DNA of 64,000 nucleotides from an uncultured Clostridia bacterium. Its GTDB lineage: Bacteria > Bacillota > Clostridia > Peptostreptococcales > Anaerovoracaceae. The translations under genes and the position numbers were made by a program. How positions within the stretch are numbered: position 1 is the first letter of the stretch; each line of letters starts with the position of its first letter. The notes under the pieces are model-generated. The model worked only from the letters and a program-made list of their open reading frames with translations, was not told the DNA's origin and searched no databases. The stretch lies in assembly GCA_938046095.1 (NCBI GenBank), contig CALIXS010000024.1:73647-137646 (forward strand). The letters run 5' to 3'. Shown here piece after piece: positions 33,965 through 41,860 of the stretch.

Positions 33965-33992
33965 GCTCCCCATATCATGGGGAGCATTTTTT
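33965..33992 (+). terminator. Rho-independent terminator after rny
   Basis: GCTCCCC (33965-33971) pairs with GGGGAGC (33979-33985), followed by six T at 33987-33992. Confidence 0.85.
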
Positions 33993-34017
33993 GGCGGGAG
34001 AGGATGATGCGAGGAGA

Positions 34018-35379
34018 ATGGAAGAGACATTAAGAAAGGACAGCAGAAGCTTCTATTACAGGCGTATGCTGACGGTGACAATTCCCGTAGTCATCCAGAA
34101 TTTGCTGAATATCGGGCTGAACATGGCGGATACCGTGATGATCGGACGACTTGGAGAGCTTGAGCTGGCCGCAACAGGCGCGGGTAATCAGGCATTTAAT
34201 ATATTCGCATCTCTCTGCTTCGGTTTTTATAGCGGCGCGGGAGTATTCGTCGCGCAGTATTTCGGAGCGAAGAACATAAGAAACATTCGCAGGATTGTAG
34301 GCTTTGACATTATCGTAGGGCTTGTTATCGCATCGGGTTTTCTCGCCGCAGTGCAGATCATGCCGGAAGGTGTTATAAGAATATTTACAGACGATCCGCA
34401 GGTCATATCCGAAGGTGTGATATACGTAAGAATAGTCTCTTTTTCGTATGTAATGACAGCGCTGTCATTTGCCGTAAGCTTTAATTCGCGTGCGATACAG
34501 CGTCTTAAGGCGCCGACGGTCATCAACGCTTCGGCGCTCATAATGAACTGCGTGCTTAATTATATCCTGATATACGGCAAGCTGGGTGCTCCGGCACTCG
34601 GTGTAAAAGGCGCCGCCCTCGCTACACTCATAGCGAGGGGATACGAAATGGCGGCTTTGTTCGCATATGTAATACTCGTAAAGGATCATCCGCTGCACGC
34701 CGCAATTTCGGAGTACTTCAGGCGTGATGTTGCTCTTTACAAAAACGTCGTAAGGACGGCGATGCCCGTGGTATTCAGTGAAGGCGGCTGGTCTCTCGGG
34801 ATGACGCTCGTGTTTGCGACGTACGGCCTGATCGGCCCCTCGGCGCTCGCTGTAATACAAGTTGCGAGTATGACAGGGCAGATATTTCAAAGTGTTATTT
34901 TCGGCTTCGGAAACGGAGCGTCTGTCGTCGTGGGAGAAACGCTCGGCAGGCGATGTGTGGATGAGGCTGTCGAACACAGCGGCCGCACGATCAGGATCGC
35001 TCTCGTAATGATAGTGATAATGGTCGCAGGCATAATATCCGTAATAAACCCGGTTTCGGAGCTTTACTGCTTCGGTGCCGAAACGACGCTGCTGCTGAAG
35101 AAGACGATAGCCGTCTACGCTTTTACGATGATGCCGAGGATGATGTCATATGTTCTTCAGTGCGGCATACTCAGGGCCGGCGGAGATACGCTTTTCTGCA
35201 TGGTGACGGAGCTCCTCGGAAACCTCGTTATAGAATTGATAATGGCGTATACTGCCGTCGTGTTCCTCGGCTGGCCGTTATATATGTGCATCGCGCTTGC
35301 GAGTCTCGGAAACGTATTTAAGATGACGGCAAATTATTTGAGATACAGAAGCCGAAAATGGATAAACATAGTTATATGA
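34018..35379 (+). CDS. MATE-family efflux transporter
   Basis: MATE proteins export drugs or metabolites in exchange for sodium or protons. The roughly 453-residue protein has twelve predicted membrane segments, with VIQNLLNIGLNMADTVMIGRLG and GAGNQAF at the N-terminal half and a second repeat from about 235 (AMPVVFSEGGWSLGMTLVFATYGLIG). The start is uncertain: ATG 34018 is one base after GAGGAG, while the TTG at 33991 lies in the rny terminator. The substrate cannot be read. The end lies 20 bases before the desulfurase start. Confidence 0.9.
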   Translation: MEETLRKDSRSFYYRRMLTVTIPVVIQNLLNIGLNMADTVMIGRLGELELAATGAGNQAFNIFASLCFGFYSGAGVFVAQYFGAKNIRNIRRIVGFDIIVGLVIASGFLAAVQIMPEGVIRIFTDDPQVISEGVIYVRIVSFSYVMTALSFAVSFNSRAIQRLKAPTVINASALIMNCVLNYILIYGKLGAPALGVKGAALATLIARGYEMAALFAYVILVKDHPLHAAISEYFRRDVALYKNVVRTAMPVVFSEGGWSLGMTLVFATYGLIGPSALAVIQVASMTGQIFQSVIFGFGNGASVVVGETLGRRCVDEAVEHSGRTIRIALVMIVIMVAGIISVINPVSELYCFGAETTLLLKKTIAVYAFTMMPRMMSYVLQCGILRAGGDTLFCMVTELLGNLVIELIMAYTAVVFLGWPLYMCIALASLGNVFKMTANYLRYRSRKWINIVI

Positions 35380-35399
35380 TCCGTTCGGAGGAAGATAAA

Positions 35400-36536
35400 A
35401 TGGATGTTTACCTCGACAACAGCGCCACAACGATGCCATACGAAGAGGTCACGCGCAAGGTGACTGAGATGATGACATCTTTTTGGGGAAATCCCTCTGC
35501 GCTTTATGCCGGCGGCATAAAAGCCGAAAGAGAAATAAGGCGGGCGCGGCAAAGCGTCGCAGATCTGCTCGGAGCGTCAGCCGATGAGATCTTTTTCACA
35601 TCAGGGGGGACGGAAAGCGACAATACTGCAATTTTCGGCGCATACGAGGCACTAAGGCGCTCAGGCGCAGGGATAATTACTACTGAGGTGGAGCATCCGG
35701 CAGTGCTTGAGGCAATAAAGCGCCTCGCTGAACGCGGCGCCGATGTGACGTATCTTCCGGTGGACGGAGACTGCCGTATAAGCCTCGCCGATCTTGAGGC
35801 GGCTGTCACCGACGATACTGTTTTGATATCGATAATGGCTGTGAACAACGAAACGGGAACTGTGATGCCTGTCGCGGATGTTGCGGCATTAAAAAGAAAT
35901 GCGTACTTTCACGTGGATGCCGTACAGGCATTCGGAAAGCTCGATATATCGGGTACGGGCGCCGACATGATGTCCGTGAGTGCGCATAAGATACACGGGC
36001 CAAAGGGCGTGGGCGCTTTGCTCGTGAAAAAAGGCTTAAGGCTTATGCCGTTCTTATACGGCGGAGGTCAGGAAAGAGGGATGCGCTCCGGCACGGAAAA
36101 CACCTCCGGAATAGCAGGTTTCGGCAGGGCGTGCGAGATCGCCGGAGAAAACTTTGACGTAAACGCCGCCGCCGTTTCGCGCCTCAACGCCATGCTCAGA
36201 CAGGGGCTTAAGGACAGTATAAGCGATATAAGGATAAACAGCCCTGAGGACGCATGTCCGTCAGTGCTGAACGTATCTTTTCTCGGTACTAGGGGAGAGG
36301 TCATACTCCATAAGCTGGAACGGGACGGCATCATGGTTTCGACGGGCTCGGCATGCTCATCCGGTAAAAAAGGAGGAAGTCACGTCCTTAAGGCGATGGG
36401 GCTTTCGCGGTCCGAGGTGGAAAGTGCAGTCAGATTCAGCTTCGGAACGATGAACAGCGAAGAGGAAATAGAATATACGATAGACAGAACCAAGGCGGCC
36501 GTGGAATCCTTCCGGTGCCTCGGAAGCTTCAGATAA
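35400..36536 (+). CDS. Cysteine desulfurase, IscS/NifS type
   Basis: The enzyme takes sulfur from cysteine, leaving alanine and a protein persulfide. The 378-residue PLP protein has MDVYLDNSATT, TSGGTESDNTAIFG, VNNETGTVMPV, HVDAVQAFGK, the PLP Lys197 in SVSAHKIHGPKGVGAL and the sulfur-carrying Cys319 in STGSACSSGKKGGSHVL. GGAGG eight bases before the ATG at 35400 fixes the start. It is 12 bases before thiI, so it most likely feeds ThiI with sulfur for tRNA 4-thiouridine, as NifZ does in Bacillus. Confidence 0.93.
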   Translation: MDVYLDNSATTMPYEEVTRKVTEMMTSFWGNPSALYAGGIKAEREIRRARQSVADLLGASADEIFFTSGGTESDNTAIFGAYEALRRSGAGIITTEVEHPAVLEAIKRLAERGADVTYLPVDGDCRISLADLEAAVTDDTVLISIMAVNNETGTVMPVADVAALKRNAYFHVDAVQAFGKLDISGTGADMMSVSAHKIHGPKGVGALLVKKGLRLMPFLYGGGQERGMRSGTENTSGIAGFGRACEIAGENFDVNAAAVSRLNAMLRQGLKDSISDIRINSPEDACPSVLNVSFLGTRGEVILHKLERDGIMVSTGSACSSGKKGGSHVLKAMGLSRSEVESAVRFSFGTMNSEEEIEYTIDRTKAAVESFRCLGSFR

Positions 36537-36548
36537 AGGGAGGGTGCG

Positions 36549-37742
36549 ATGCAGACGGAGAAAAACGATATTCTTATAGTACGATGCGGTGAGGTTGCCC
36601 TTAAGGGTATGAACAAGCCGTATTTCGAGCGTATGCTCGCTGAAAGGATAAGAAACCGTCTCGGTAAGGCGGGAATGATGTCGGCACAGGTAAAAAGGCA
36701 CGAGGGTCTTATATATGTGAGGCCGGACGGCAGTGCGAGTTATAACGCCGTCGCCGCCGAAATATCGAAGGTGTTCGGTGTCGCATCTGTAAGCCCGGCT
36801 CTCGAAACGGAGCCGGATCTCGATAAAATCGGTGAAACGGCCGTGGAGCTTATGAAGGAGCTGATAGAAACGCGGGGTATATCGAGTTTCAAAGTTGAAG
36901 CTAAGAGAGCCGACAAAAAATTCCCCGTAAAATCTCCCGATATAGGAAGGATAATCGGAGCCGCGATTCTGACGGGCTGCAAGGTCCTAAAGGTTGATGT
37001 ACACGAGCCGGATGTAAGGCTTTATATCGATGTGAGACATGACGGTGCGTACATATATACGGAAAAGATAAACGGATTCGGCGGTCTGCCTCTCGGGACG
37101 AACGGAAAAGGGCTGGTGCTGCTCTCCGGAGGTATCGATTCGCCTGTTGCGGCATGGATGATGGCAAAGAGAGGGATGCTTATAGAGGCCGTACATTTTC
37201 ATTCATATCCGTACACATCGCCGCGCGCTCAGGATAAGGTTGAACAGTTGGCAGGCATCGTCGCGTCATATTGCGGAAGTTTTAAGCTCCATGTCGTAAA
37301 TATCCTTCCTATACAGGAACAGATCGTAAAAAACTGCCCCGAAGCGGAAACGACGATACATGTGAGACGTTTCATGATGATGATAGCCGAAAGGATAGCG
37401 GCGGGGTGCGGAGCGATGATGCTGATAACGGGTGAAAATCTCGGGCAGGTCGCAAGTCAGACGGCACAGGCCCTCGTCGTGACGGACGAATGTGTGAAAA
37501 TACCGGTCATGAGACCTCTGATAGCGATGGACAAGGTCGATATAATGGACAAGGCCGCGGAAATAGGGACGTACGAAAAATCGATAGAGCCTTACGAGGA
37601 CTGCTGTACCGTATTCCTCCCGAAGCATCCGACGACAAAACCTGACATTGACAGGATCAGACTGTCGGAGTCGTCGCTCGATATAGAAAGAATGGTAGCG
37701 GACGCCGCCGCGTCCCGGGAGATAATAGAAATAACGGGCTGA
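36549..37742 (+). CDS. thiI: tRNA 4-thiouridine synthase ThiI
   Basis: ThiI adenylates U8 of tRNA and inserts sulfur. The 397-residue protein has an N-terminal ferredoxin-like part (IVRCGEVALKGMNKPYFE), a THUMP domain (about 60-165, with VKSPDIGRIIGAAIL), and the PP-loop ATPase domain (VLLSGGIDSPVAAWMMAKRG; GENLGQVASQTAQAL). DCCTVFLPKHP near residue 350 holds Cys residues. It lacks the C-terminal rhodanese domain of the E. coli protein, as usual in Firmicutes, so the sulfur donor is probably the adjacent desulfurase. Confidence 0.95.
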   Translation: MQTEKNDILIVRCGEVALKGMNKPYFERMLAERIRNRLGKAGMMSAQVKRHEGLIYVRPDGSASYNAVAAEISKVFGVASVSPALETEPDLDKIGETAVELMKELIETRGISSFKVEAKRADKKFPVKSPDIGRIIGAAILTGCKVLKVDVHEPDVRLYIDVRHDGAYIYTEKINGFGGLPLGTNGKGLVLLSGGIDSPVAAWMMAKRGMLIEAVHFHSYPYTSPRAQDKVEQLAGIVASYCGSFKLHVVNILPIQEQIVKNCPEAETTIHVRRFMMMIAERIAAGCGAMMLITGENLGQVASQTAQALVVTDECVKIPVMRPLIAMDKVDIMDKAAEIGTYEKSIEPYEDCCTVFLPKHPTTKPDIDRIRLSESSLDIERMVADAAASREIIEITG

Positions 37743-37812
37743 TGCGATGCGAAAAGGGTTCGCCGCAAATAACTGCGGAAACGTTTTCAAACGGGTAAAA
37801 TTTCCTTGCAAA

Positions 37813-37839
37813 TTGACATGAAACGTGTTTAACTATATT
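37813..37839 (+). promoter_or_regulatory. Possible promoter of bcd-etfBA
   Basis: TTGACA at 37813-37818 and TATATT at 37834-37839 with a short 15-base spacer. A hairpin CCTC-T-CC (GAA) GG-T-GAGG follows at about 37894-37910 in the leader. Confidence 0.4.
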
Positions 37840-37940
37840 TGTATGCCGTTATTTTTATAACAAAGGTATACGTCGGATCTTGTTATAGGCTTTCCTCTCC
37901 GAAGGTGAGGATCGTTATAATAATTTAAGGAGGCATTTAC

Positions 37941-39083
37941 ATGAACTTTCAACTGACGAAGGAACAGGAATTCGTGCAGAAAATGGTCAGGGAATTCGCG
38001 AAGACCGAAGTTGAGCCATTGGCGGCGGATATCGATAAGGAACATCGTTTCCCTGTTGAAACTGTCGAAAAGATGGCCAAGTACGGCCTGCTGGGAATTC
38101 CGTTCCCTACAAAGTACGGCGGAGCCGGCGGAGACGAGCTCTCTTATGCTATTACGGTAGAAGAGCTTGCCAAGGTCTGTGCGTCTACATCCGTCATAGT
38201 TTCGGCGCATACATCGCTTTGCTGCTGGCCTATATACAAATACGGCACGGAAGACCAGAAGATGAAGTATCTCCCTGAGCTTCTTGCCGGCAAAAAGCTC
38301 GGTGCTTTCGGCCTTACGGAGCCTAATGCCGGTACGGACGCTTCCGGACAGCAGACAAGAGCTGAGCTTGACGGAGACGAGTGGGTACTGAACGGTGCTA
38401 AATGCTTTATCACAAACGGCGGATATGCCGATGTGTTTATAGTTATGGCAATGACCGACAAGTCACAGGGCAACCGCGGAATCAGTGCATTCGTCGTGGA
38501 GAAAACCGATCCCGGCTTTTCTATCGGTAAGACAGAGGACAAGATGGGTATCTGCGCTTCTTCGACGACGGAGTTGATATTCCAGAACTGCAGAATTCCT
38601 AAGGACAGACTCCTCGGCGGACTCGGCAAGGGCTTTAAGGTAGCCATGTCGACTCTCGACGGCGGACGTATCGGAATAGCCTCGCAGGCGCTCGGAATCG
38701 CCGAGGGTGCTCTCGAGGTCACGATAGAATACATGAAGCAGAGAAAACAATTCGGTAAGAAGCTCGCTCAGATGCAGGCTCTCCAGTTTGTCGTAGCTGA
38801 TCTCGCGACGAGCATCGAAGCTGCAAAGCTCCTCGTTTACAGGGCTGCGTTCAGCGTAGATGCGGGACTTCCTTACAGCGTACCTGCCGCTATGGCAAAG
38901 CTCTTTGCTGCGGAGACGGCAATGCATGTCACAACAAAGTGTGTACAGCTCCATGGCGGTTATGGTTATACAAAGGATTACCCTGTTGAGAGAATGATGA
39001 GAGACGCCAAGATTACGGAGATCTACGAAGGAACTTCGGAGGTTCAGAGAATGGTTATCTCGGGTTCGCTTCTGCGTAAATAG
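37941..39083 (+). CDS. bcd: Short-chain acyl-CoA dehydrogenase (butyryl-CoA dehydrogenase type)
   Basis: The 380-residue flavoprotein interconverts butyryl-CoA and crotonyl-CoA. Typical motifs: AFGLTEPNAGTDASGQQT and AKCFITNGGYADVFIVMA (FAD and substrate pocket), RIGIASQALGIAEGAL, QLHGGYGYTKDYPVERMMRDAKI and the catalytic Glu in IYEGTSEVQRM. With EtfAB next to it, it may form the electron-bifurcating complex that reduces ferredoxin in clostridial butyrate metabolism. No crotonase, thiolase or hydroxybutyryl-CoA dehydrogenase gene adjoins. AAGGAGG precedes the ATG. Confidence 0.92.
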   Translation: MNFQLTKEQEFVQKMVREFAKTEVEPLAADIDKEHRFPVETVEKMAKYGLLGIPFPTKYGGAGGDELSYAITVEELAKVCASTSVIVSAHTSLCCWPIYKYGTEDQKMKYLPELLAGKKLGAFGLTEPNAGTDASGQQTRAELDGDEWVLNGAKCFITNGGYADVFIVMAMTDKSQGNRGISAFVVEKTDPGFSIGKTEDKMGICASSTTELIFQNCRIPKDRLLGGLGKGFKVAMSTLDGGRIGIASQALGIAEGALEVTIEYMKQRKQFGKKLAQMQALQFVVADLATSIEAAKLLVYRAAFSVDAGLPYSVPAAMAKLFAAETAMHVTTKCVQLHGGYGYTKDYPVERMMRDAKITEIYEGTSEVQRMVISGSLLRK

Positions 39084-39104
39084 GATATAAGGAGGACACA
39101 CATA

Positions 39105-39902
39105 ATGTTTAATATTGTTGTATGCGCTAAGCAGGTTCCGGATACAAACGAAATCAAGATCAATCCGGAAACCGGTTCACTGATCAGAGACGGTGTTCCA
39201 AGCATCCTTAATCCGGATGACGCAAACGCTCTCGAAGAGGCTCTGACCATAAAGGATGCAGATCCTGACAACGTACACGTAACCGTAGTTTCCATGGGAC
39301 CTCCGCAGGCACAGGATATGCTTTTCGAGTGCCTCGCAATGGGCGCCGACGACGCTGTTCTTCTTTCGGACAGAGCGGTGGGCGGATCCGATACGTGGGC
39401 AACATCAAACGCCATAACGGCCGCCATAAACAAACTCGGCAAATTCGACATGATCATAGGCGGCAGGCAGGCTATCGACGGAGATACCGCTCAGGTAGGT
39501 CCTCAGATCGCCGAGAAGCTTCATCTTCCGCAGGTAACTTATGTACAGTCTTGTGAGCTTTCAGCAGATAAGACAAAGGTGACCGTCCAGAGACAGCTTG
39601 AGGACGGCTATGAGGTAATCGAAGCACCTATCCCTTGCATGCTCACATGCACAAAGGAGCTCAACACGCCGAGATACATGAAGATGGCAGGCATCTTCAA
39701 TCCTGAGAAGGACATCAAGGTATGGAGTGCGGCTGACGTAGAGGTGGATCTCACTACAGTAGGGCTCAAGGCTTCCCCGACGAACGTATTCCGTTCATTT
39801 ACACCGAAGCCGAAGGGAAAGGGTACGATGCTTGAGGGAGATACCGAAAAGGACGTAGCTAAGCAGTTGCTCGTAGCTCTGAAGAAGAAGCACGTGATTT
39901 AA
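39105..39902 (+). CDS. etfB: Electron transfer flavoprotein beta subunit
   Basis: EtfB forms the heterodimeric flavoprotein that passes electrons to the dehydrogenase. The 265-residue protein has VVCAKQVPDTNEIKINPETG, NPDDANALEEAL, VSMGPPQAQDMLFECLAMGADDAVLLSDR, FDMIIGGRQAIDGDTAQVGPQIAEKL and LEDGYEVIEAPIPCMLT, all ETF-beta signatures; the AQVGP part is where bifurcating members bind NADH/FAD. It follows bcd by 21 bases with AAGGAGG. Confidence 0.95.
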   Translation: MFNIVVCAKQVPDTNEIKINPETGSLIRDGVPSILNPDDANALEEALTIKDADPDNVHVTVVSMGPPQAQDMLFECLAMGADDAVLLSDRAVGGSDTWATSNAITAAINKLGKFDMIIGGRQAIDGDTAQVGPQIAEKLHLPQVTYVQSCELSADKTKVTVQRQLEDGYEVIEAPIPCMLTCTKELNTPRYMKMAGIFNPEKDIKVWSAADVEVDLTTVGLKASPTNVFRSFTPKPKGKGTMLEGDTEKDVAKQLLVALKKKHVI

Positions 39903-39917
39903 GGAGGATCTAATACA

Positions 39918-41030
39918 ATGTCAGAAGTAAATTTCGCAGAATACAAGAATGTATGGGTATTCGCCGAACAGCGCGAAGGCAAGCTTATGAACGTTGCTCT
40001 CGAGCTCATCGGCGAAGGTCACAGATTGTCGAGAGACATAAGTGCTGATTCCAAGGTCGCTGCTCTTCTCGTAGGCGATAAGGTCGAGCATCTCGCCCAA
40101 GAGTGCTTCGAGTACGGTGCAGACATCGTTTACATCATCGAGGATCCGCTTCTTAAGAATTACACGACGGATGCCTACACCAAGGCTATAACGGCAGCTC
40201 TCCGCAAGTATAAGCCTGAGATCATTATGTACGGAGCAACCCACATCGGACGCGATCTCGCTCCGCGTGTAGCGGGGCGTGCGAACGTAGGTCTTACGGC
40301 GGACTGCACACATCTCGATATCAAGGTATCGAAGTACATAGACTTCGCTCAGAAGAACACGACACTGAATACGGATACGCTTGATCCTGCCGATACGGAT
40401 ACAAAGCTCAAGATGACGCGTCCTGCTTTCGGCGGAAATCTTATGGCTACTATCGTAAGCCCTACTTCAAGACCTCAGATGTCTACGGTAAGGCCGGGCG
40501 TTATGCAGAAGCTCGAGAAAAAGCCGGGAGCGACGGGCGAGATAATCAGGGTTTCCGCCGACGTTATCGATCTTAAGCCTGAAGATATCAGAACAAAGAT
40601 CGTCGATATCGTGAAGTCGACTAAGGAACTCGTTTCTCTTACCGACGCGGATATCATCTGCTCGGGCGGAAGAGGTCTCGGAGATGCAAAGGGCTTTGAG
40701 CTCATGCAGAAGTTTGCCGACAAGGTCGGCGGTGTTGTCGGAGCTTCGCGTGCGGCTGTCGATTCGGGATGGATCGATCACAGCCATCAGGTCGGACAGA
40801 CGGGAACAACCGTAAAGCCTAAGATTTACTTTGCCTGCGGTATTTCGGGTGCTATTCAGCACCTGGCAGGCATGCAGAATTCGGATATCATCGTCGCCAT
40901 CAACAAAGATGCCGACGCTCCTATATTCGAAGTTGCCGACTACGGTATCGTCGGAGACCTCTATAAGGTTATCCCTGAACTCATGGCGGAATGGGACAAC
41001 GCAGAGGCACTCGCTGACGCAGTAAAGTAA
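39918..41030 (+). CDS. etfA: Electron transfer flavoprotein alpha subunit
   Basis: EtfA carries FAD in its C-terminal domain. The 370-residue protein has an N-terminal ETF domain (VWVFAEQREGKLMNVALELIG; YGATHIGRDLAPRVAGRANVGLTADCT) and a C-terminal FAD domain (ICSGGRGLGDAKGFELMQKFAD, VGASRAAVDSGWIDHSHQVGQTGTTV, ACGISGAIQHLAGM, AINKDADAPIFEVADYGIVGD). It is slightly longer than respiratory EtfA, as in clostridial bifurcating types. It ends the operon. Confidence 0.95.
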   Translation: MSEVNFAEYKNVWVFAEQREGKLMNVALELIGEGHRLSRDISADSKVAALLVGDKVEHLAQECFEYGADIVYIIEDPLLKNYTTDAYTKAITAALRKYKPEIIMYGATHIGRDLAPRVAGRANVGLTADCTHLDIKVSKYIDFAQKNTTLNTDTLDPADTDTKLKMTRPAFGGNLMATIVSPTSRPQMSTVRPGVMQKLEKKPGATGEIIRVSADVIDLKPEDIRTKIVDIVKSTKELVSLTDADIICSGGRGLGDAKGFELMQKFADKVGGVVGASRAAVDSGWIDHSHQVGQTGTTVKPKIYFACGISGAIQHLAGMQNSDIIVAINKDADAPIFEVADYGIVGDLYKVIPELMAEWDNAEALADAVK

Positions 41031-41049
41031 GTTCATGTAATCAAATCAA

Positions 41050-41092
41050 AAAAACGCCCGTCGTCCTTAACCCACTGACGACGGGCGTTTTT
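41050..41092. terminator. Bidirectional terminator between etfA and maf
   Basis: AACGCCCGTCGTC and GACGACGGGCGTT form a long stem around an 11-base loop (41066-41076). A run on the left and T run on the right give both strands a U tract, suiting the convergent etfA and maf genes. Confidence 0.88.
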
Positions 41093-41148
41093 ATATCGCT
41101 TCCGATGTGTACCGATGGTGCAGTCTGTCACCCTTATCAGGCAGCCCG

Positions 41149-41718
41149 TTATATATATTTTTCCCGAAGGAGCCCGGTCAAACGTCGCAGGGGAAGTCCC
41201 ACCACATTGTCGTAATCACCGTCTATGTTTGTGATAAACCTGCCGAACCACCCCTGTATCGCATATCCTCCCGCTTTGTCGTACGGTTCATCGCTCATGA
41301 CATAACGTGATATGTCACGGGACGAAAAATTCGCAACGAAAACTTTCGTGACATCGCAGAACGTGTCTATATGAGGAGTACCTGTTTCCAGAACGGTGAC
41401 ACCTGTAATAACCTCATGTGGATGGCCCGAAAGGCTCATAAGCATCTTTTCGGCATCTTTTTCGTCGCTTGGTTTACCAAGAATACCGTTATTGGAAACT
41501 ACAGTATCCGCGGCTATTATTACAGTATTATCCGGAAATAATTCCGCAACGGACAAAGCTTTTTTTAGAGACAGGAACATGACCGCATCGCGCGGCAATA
41601 TGTTTTTCGGAAGCGTTTCATCTATGTCTGCCGGGTGTATTATTGGATTGAAGCCCGATTTTTGCAGCATTTCAATCCTTCTCGGTGACGATGAGGCGAG
41701 CACCGTTGTTTTGTTCAT
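41149..41718 (-). CDS. maf: Maf-family nucleoside triphosphate pyrophosphatase
   Basis: Maf proteins hydrolyse non-canonical or excess nucleotides such as dTTP/UTP and affect septation when overproduced. The 189-residue product has VLASSSPRRIEMLQKSGF at the N terminus, IIAADTVVSNNGILGKPSDEKDA (catalytic Asp), HEVITGVTVLETG and DKAGGYAIQGWFGRFI. GGGAGG seven bases before this ATG fixes the start at 41718. It stands alone here instead of beside radC. Confidence 0.93.
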   Translation of the reverse strand: MNKTTVLASSSPRRIEMLQKSGFNPIIHPADIDETLPKNILPRDAVMFLSLKKALSVAELFPDNTVIIAADTVVSNNGILGKPSDEKDAEKMLMSLSGHPHEVITGVTVLETGTPHIDTFCDVTKVFVANFSSRDISRYVMSDEPYDKAGGYAIQGWFGRFITNIDGDYDNVVGLPLRRLTGLLREKYI

Positions 41719-41759
41719 ATGTACCTCCCGTATCTCCGTTTTTTTACTTTCAGAAGATG

Positions 41760-41788
41760 AGGATAACAAAAAATCTCTTAAATGACAA
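41760..41788 (-). promoter_or_regulatory. Predicted promoter for maf
   Basis: On the - strand, TTGTCA (41788-41783) and TATCCT (41765-41760) are spaced by 17 bases. Confidence 0.45.
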
Positions 41789-41805
41789 CAGATGTTTGGG
41801 ATTTG

Positions 41806-41834
41806 TTTACAAATATAGCTCTCTGTGTTATTAT
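41806..41834 (+). promoter_or_regulatory. Predicted promoter for the LCP gene
   Basis: TTTACA (41806-41811) and TATTAT (41829-41834) are spaced by 17 bases, upstream of an AAGGAGG ribosome site. Confidence 0.6.
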
Positions 41835-41860
41835 ATTAAAATATTCTAAGGAGGATATGA

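Noticed and set aside
37743..37940. Gene in the 198-base gap before bcd
   Set aside because: Only short frames occur; the gap holds a weak promoter and a small hairpin.
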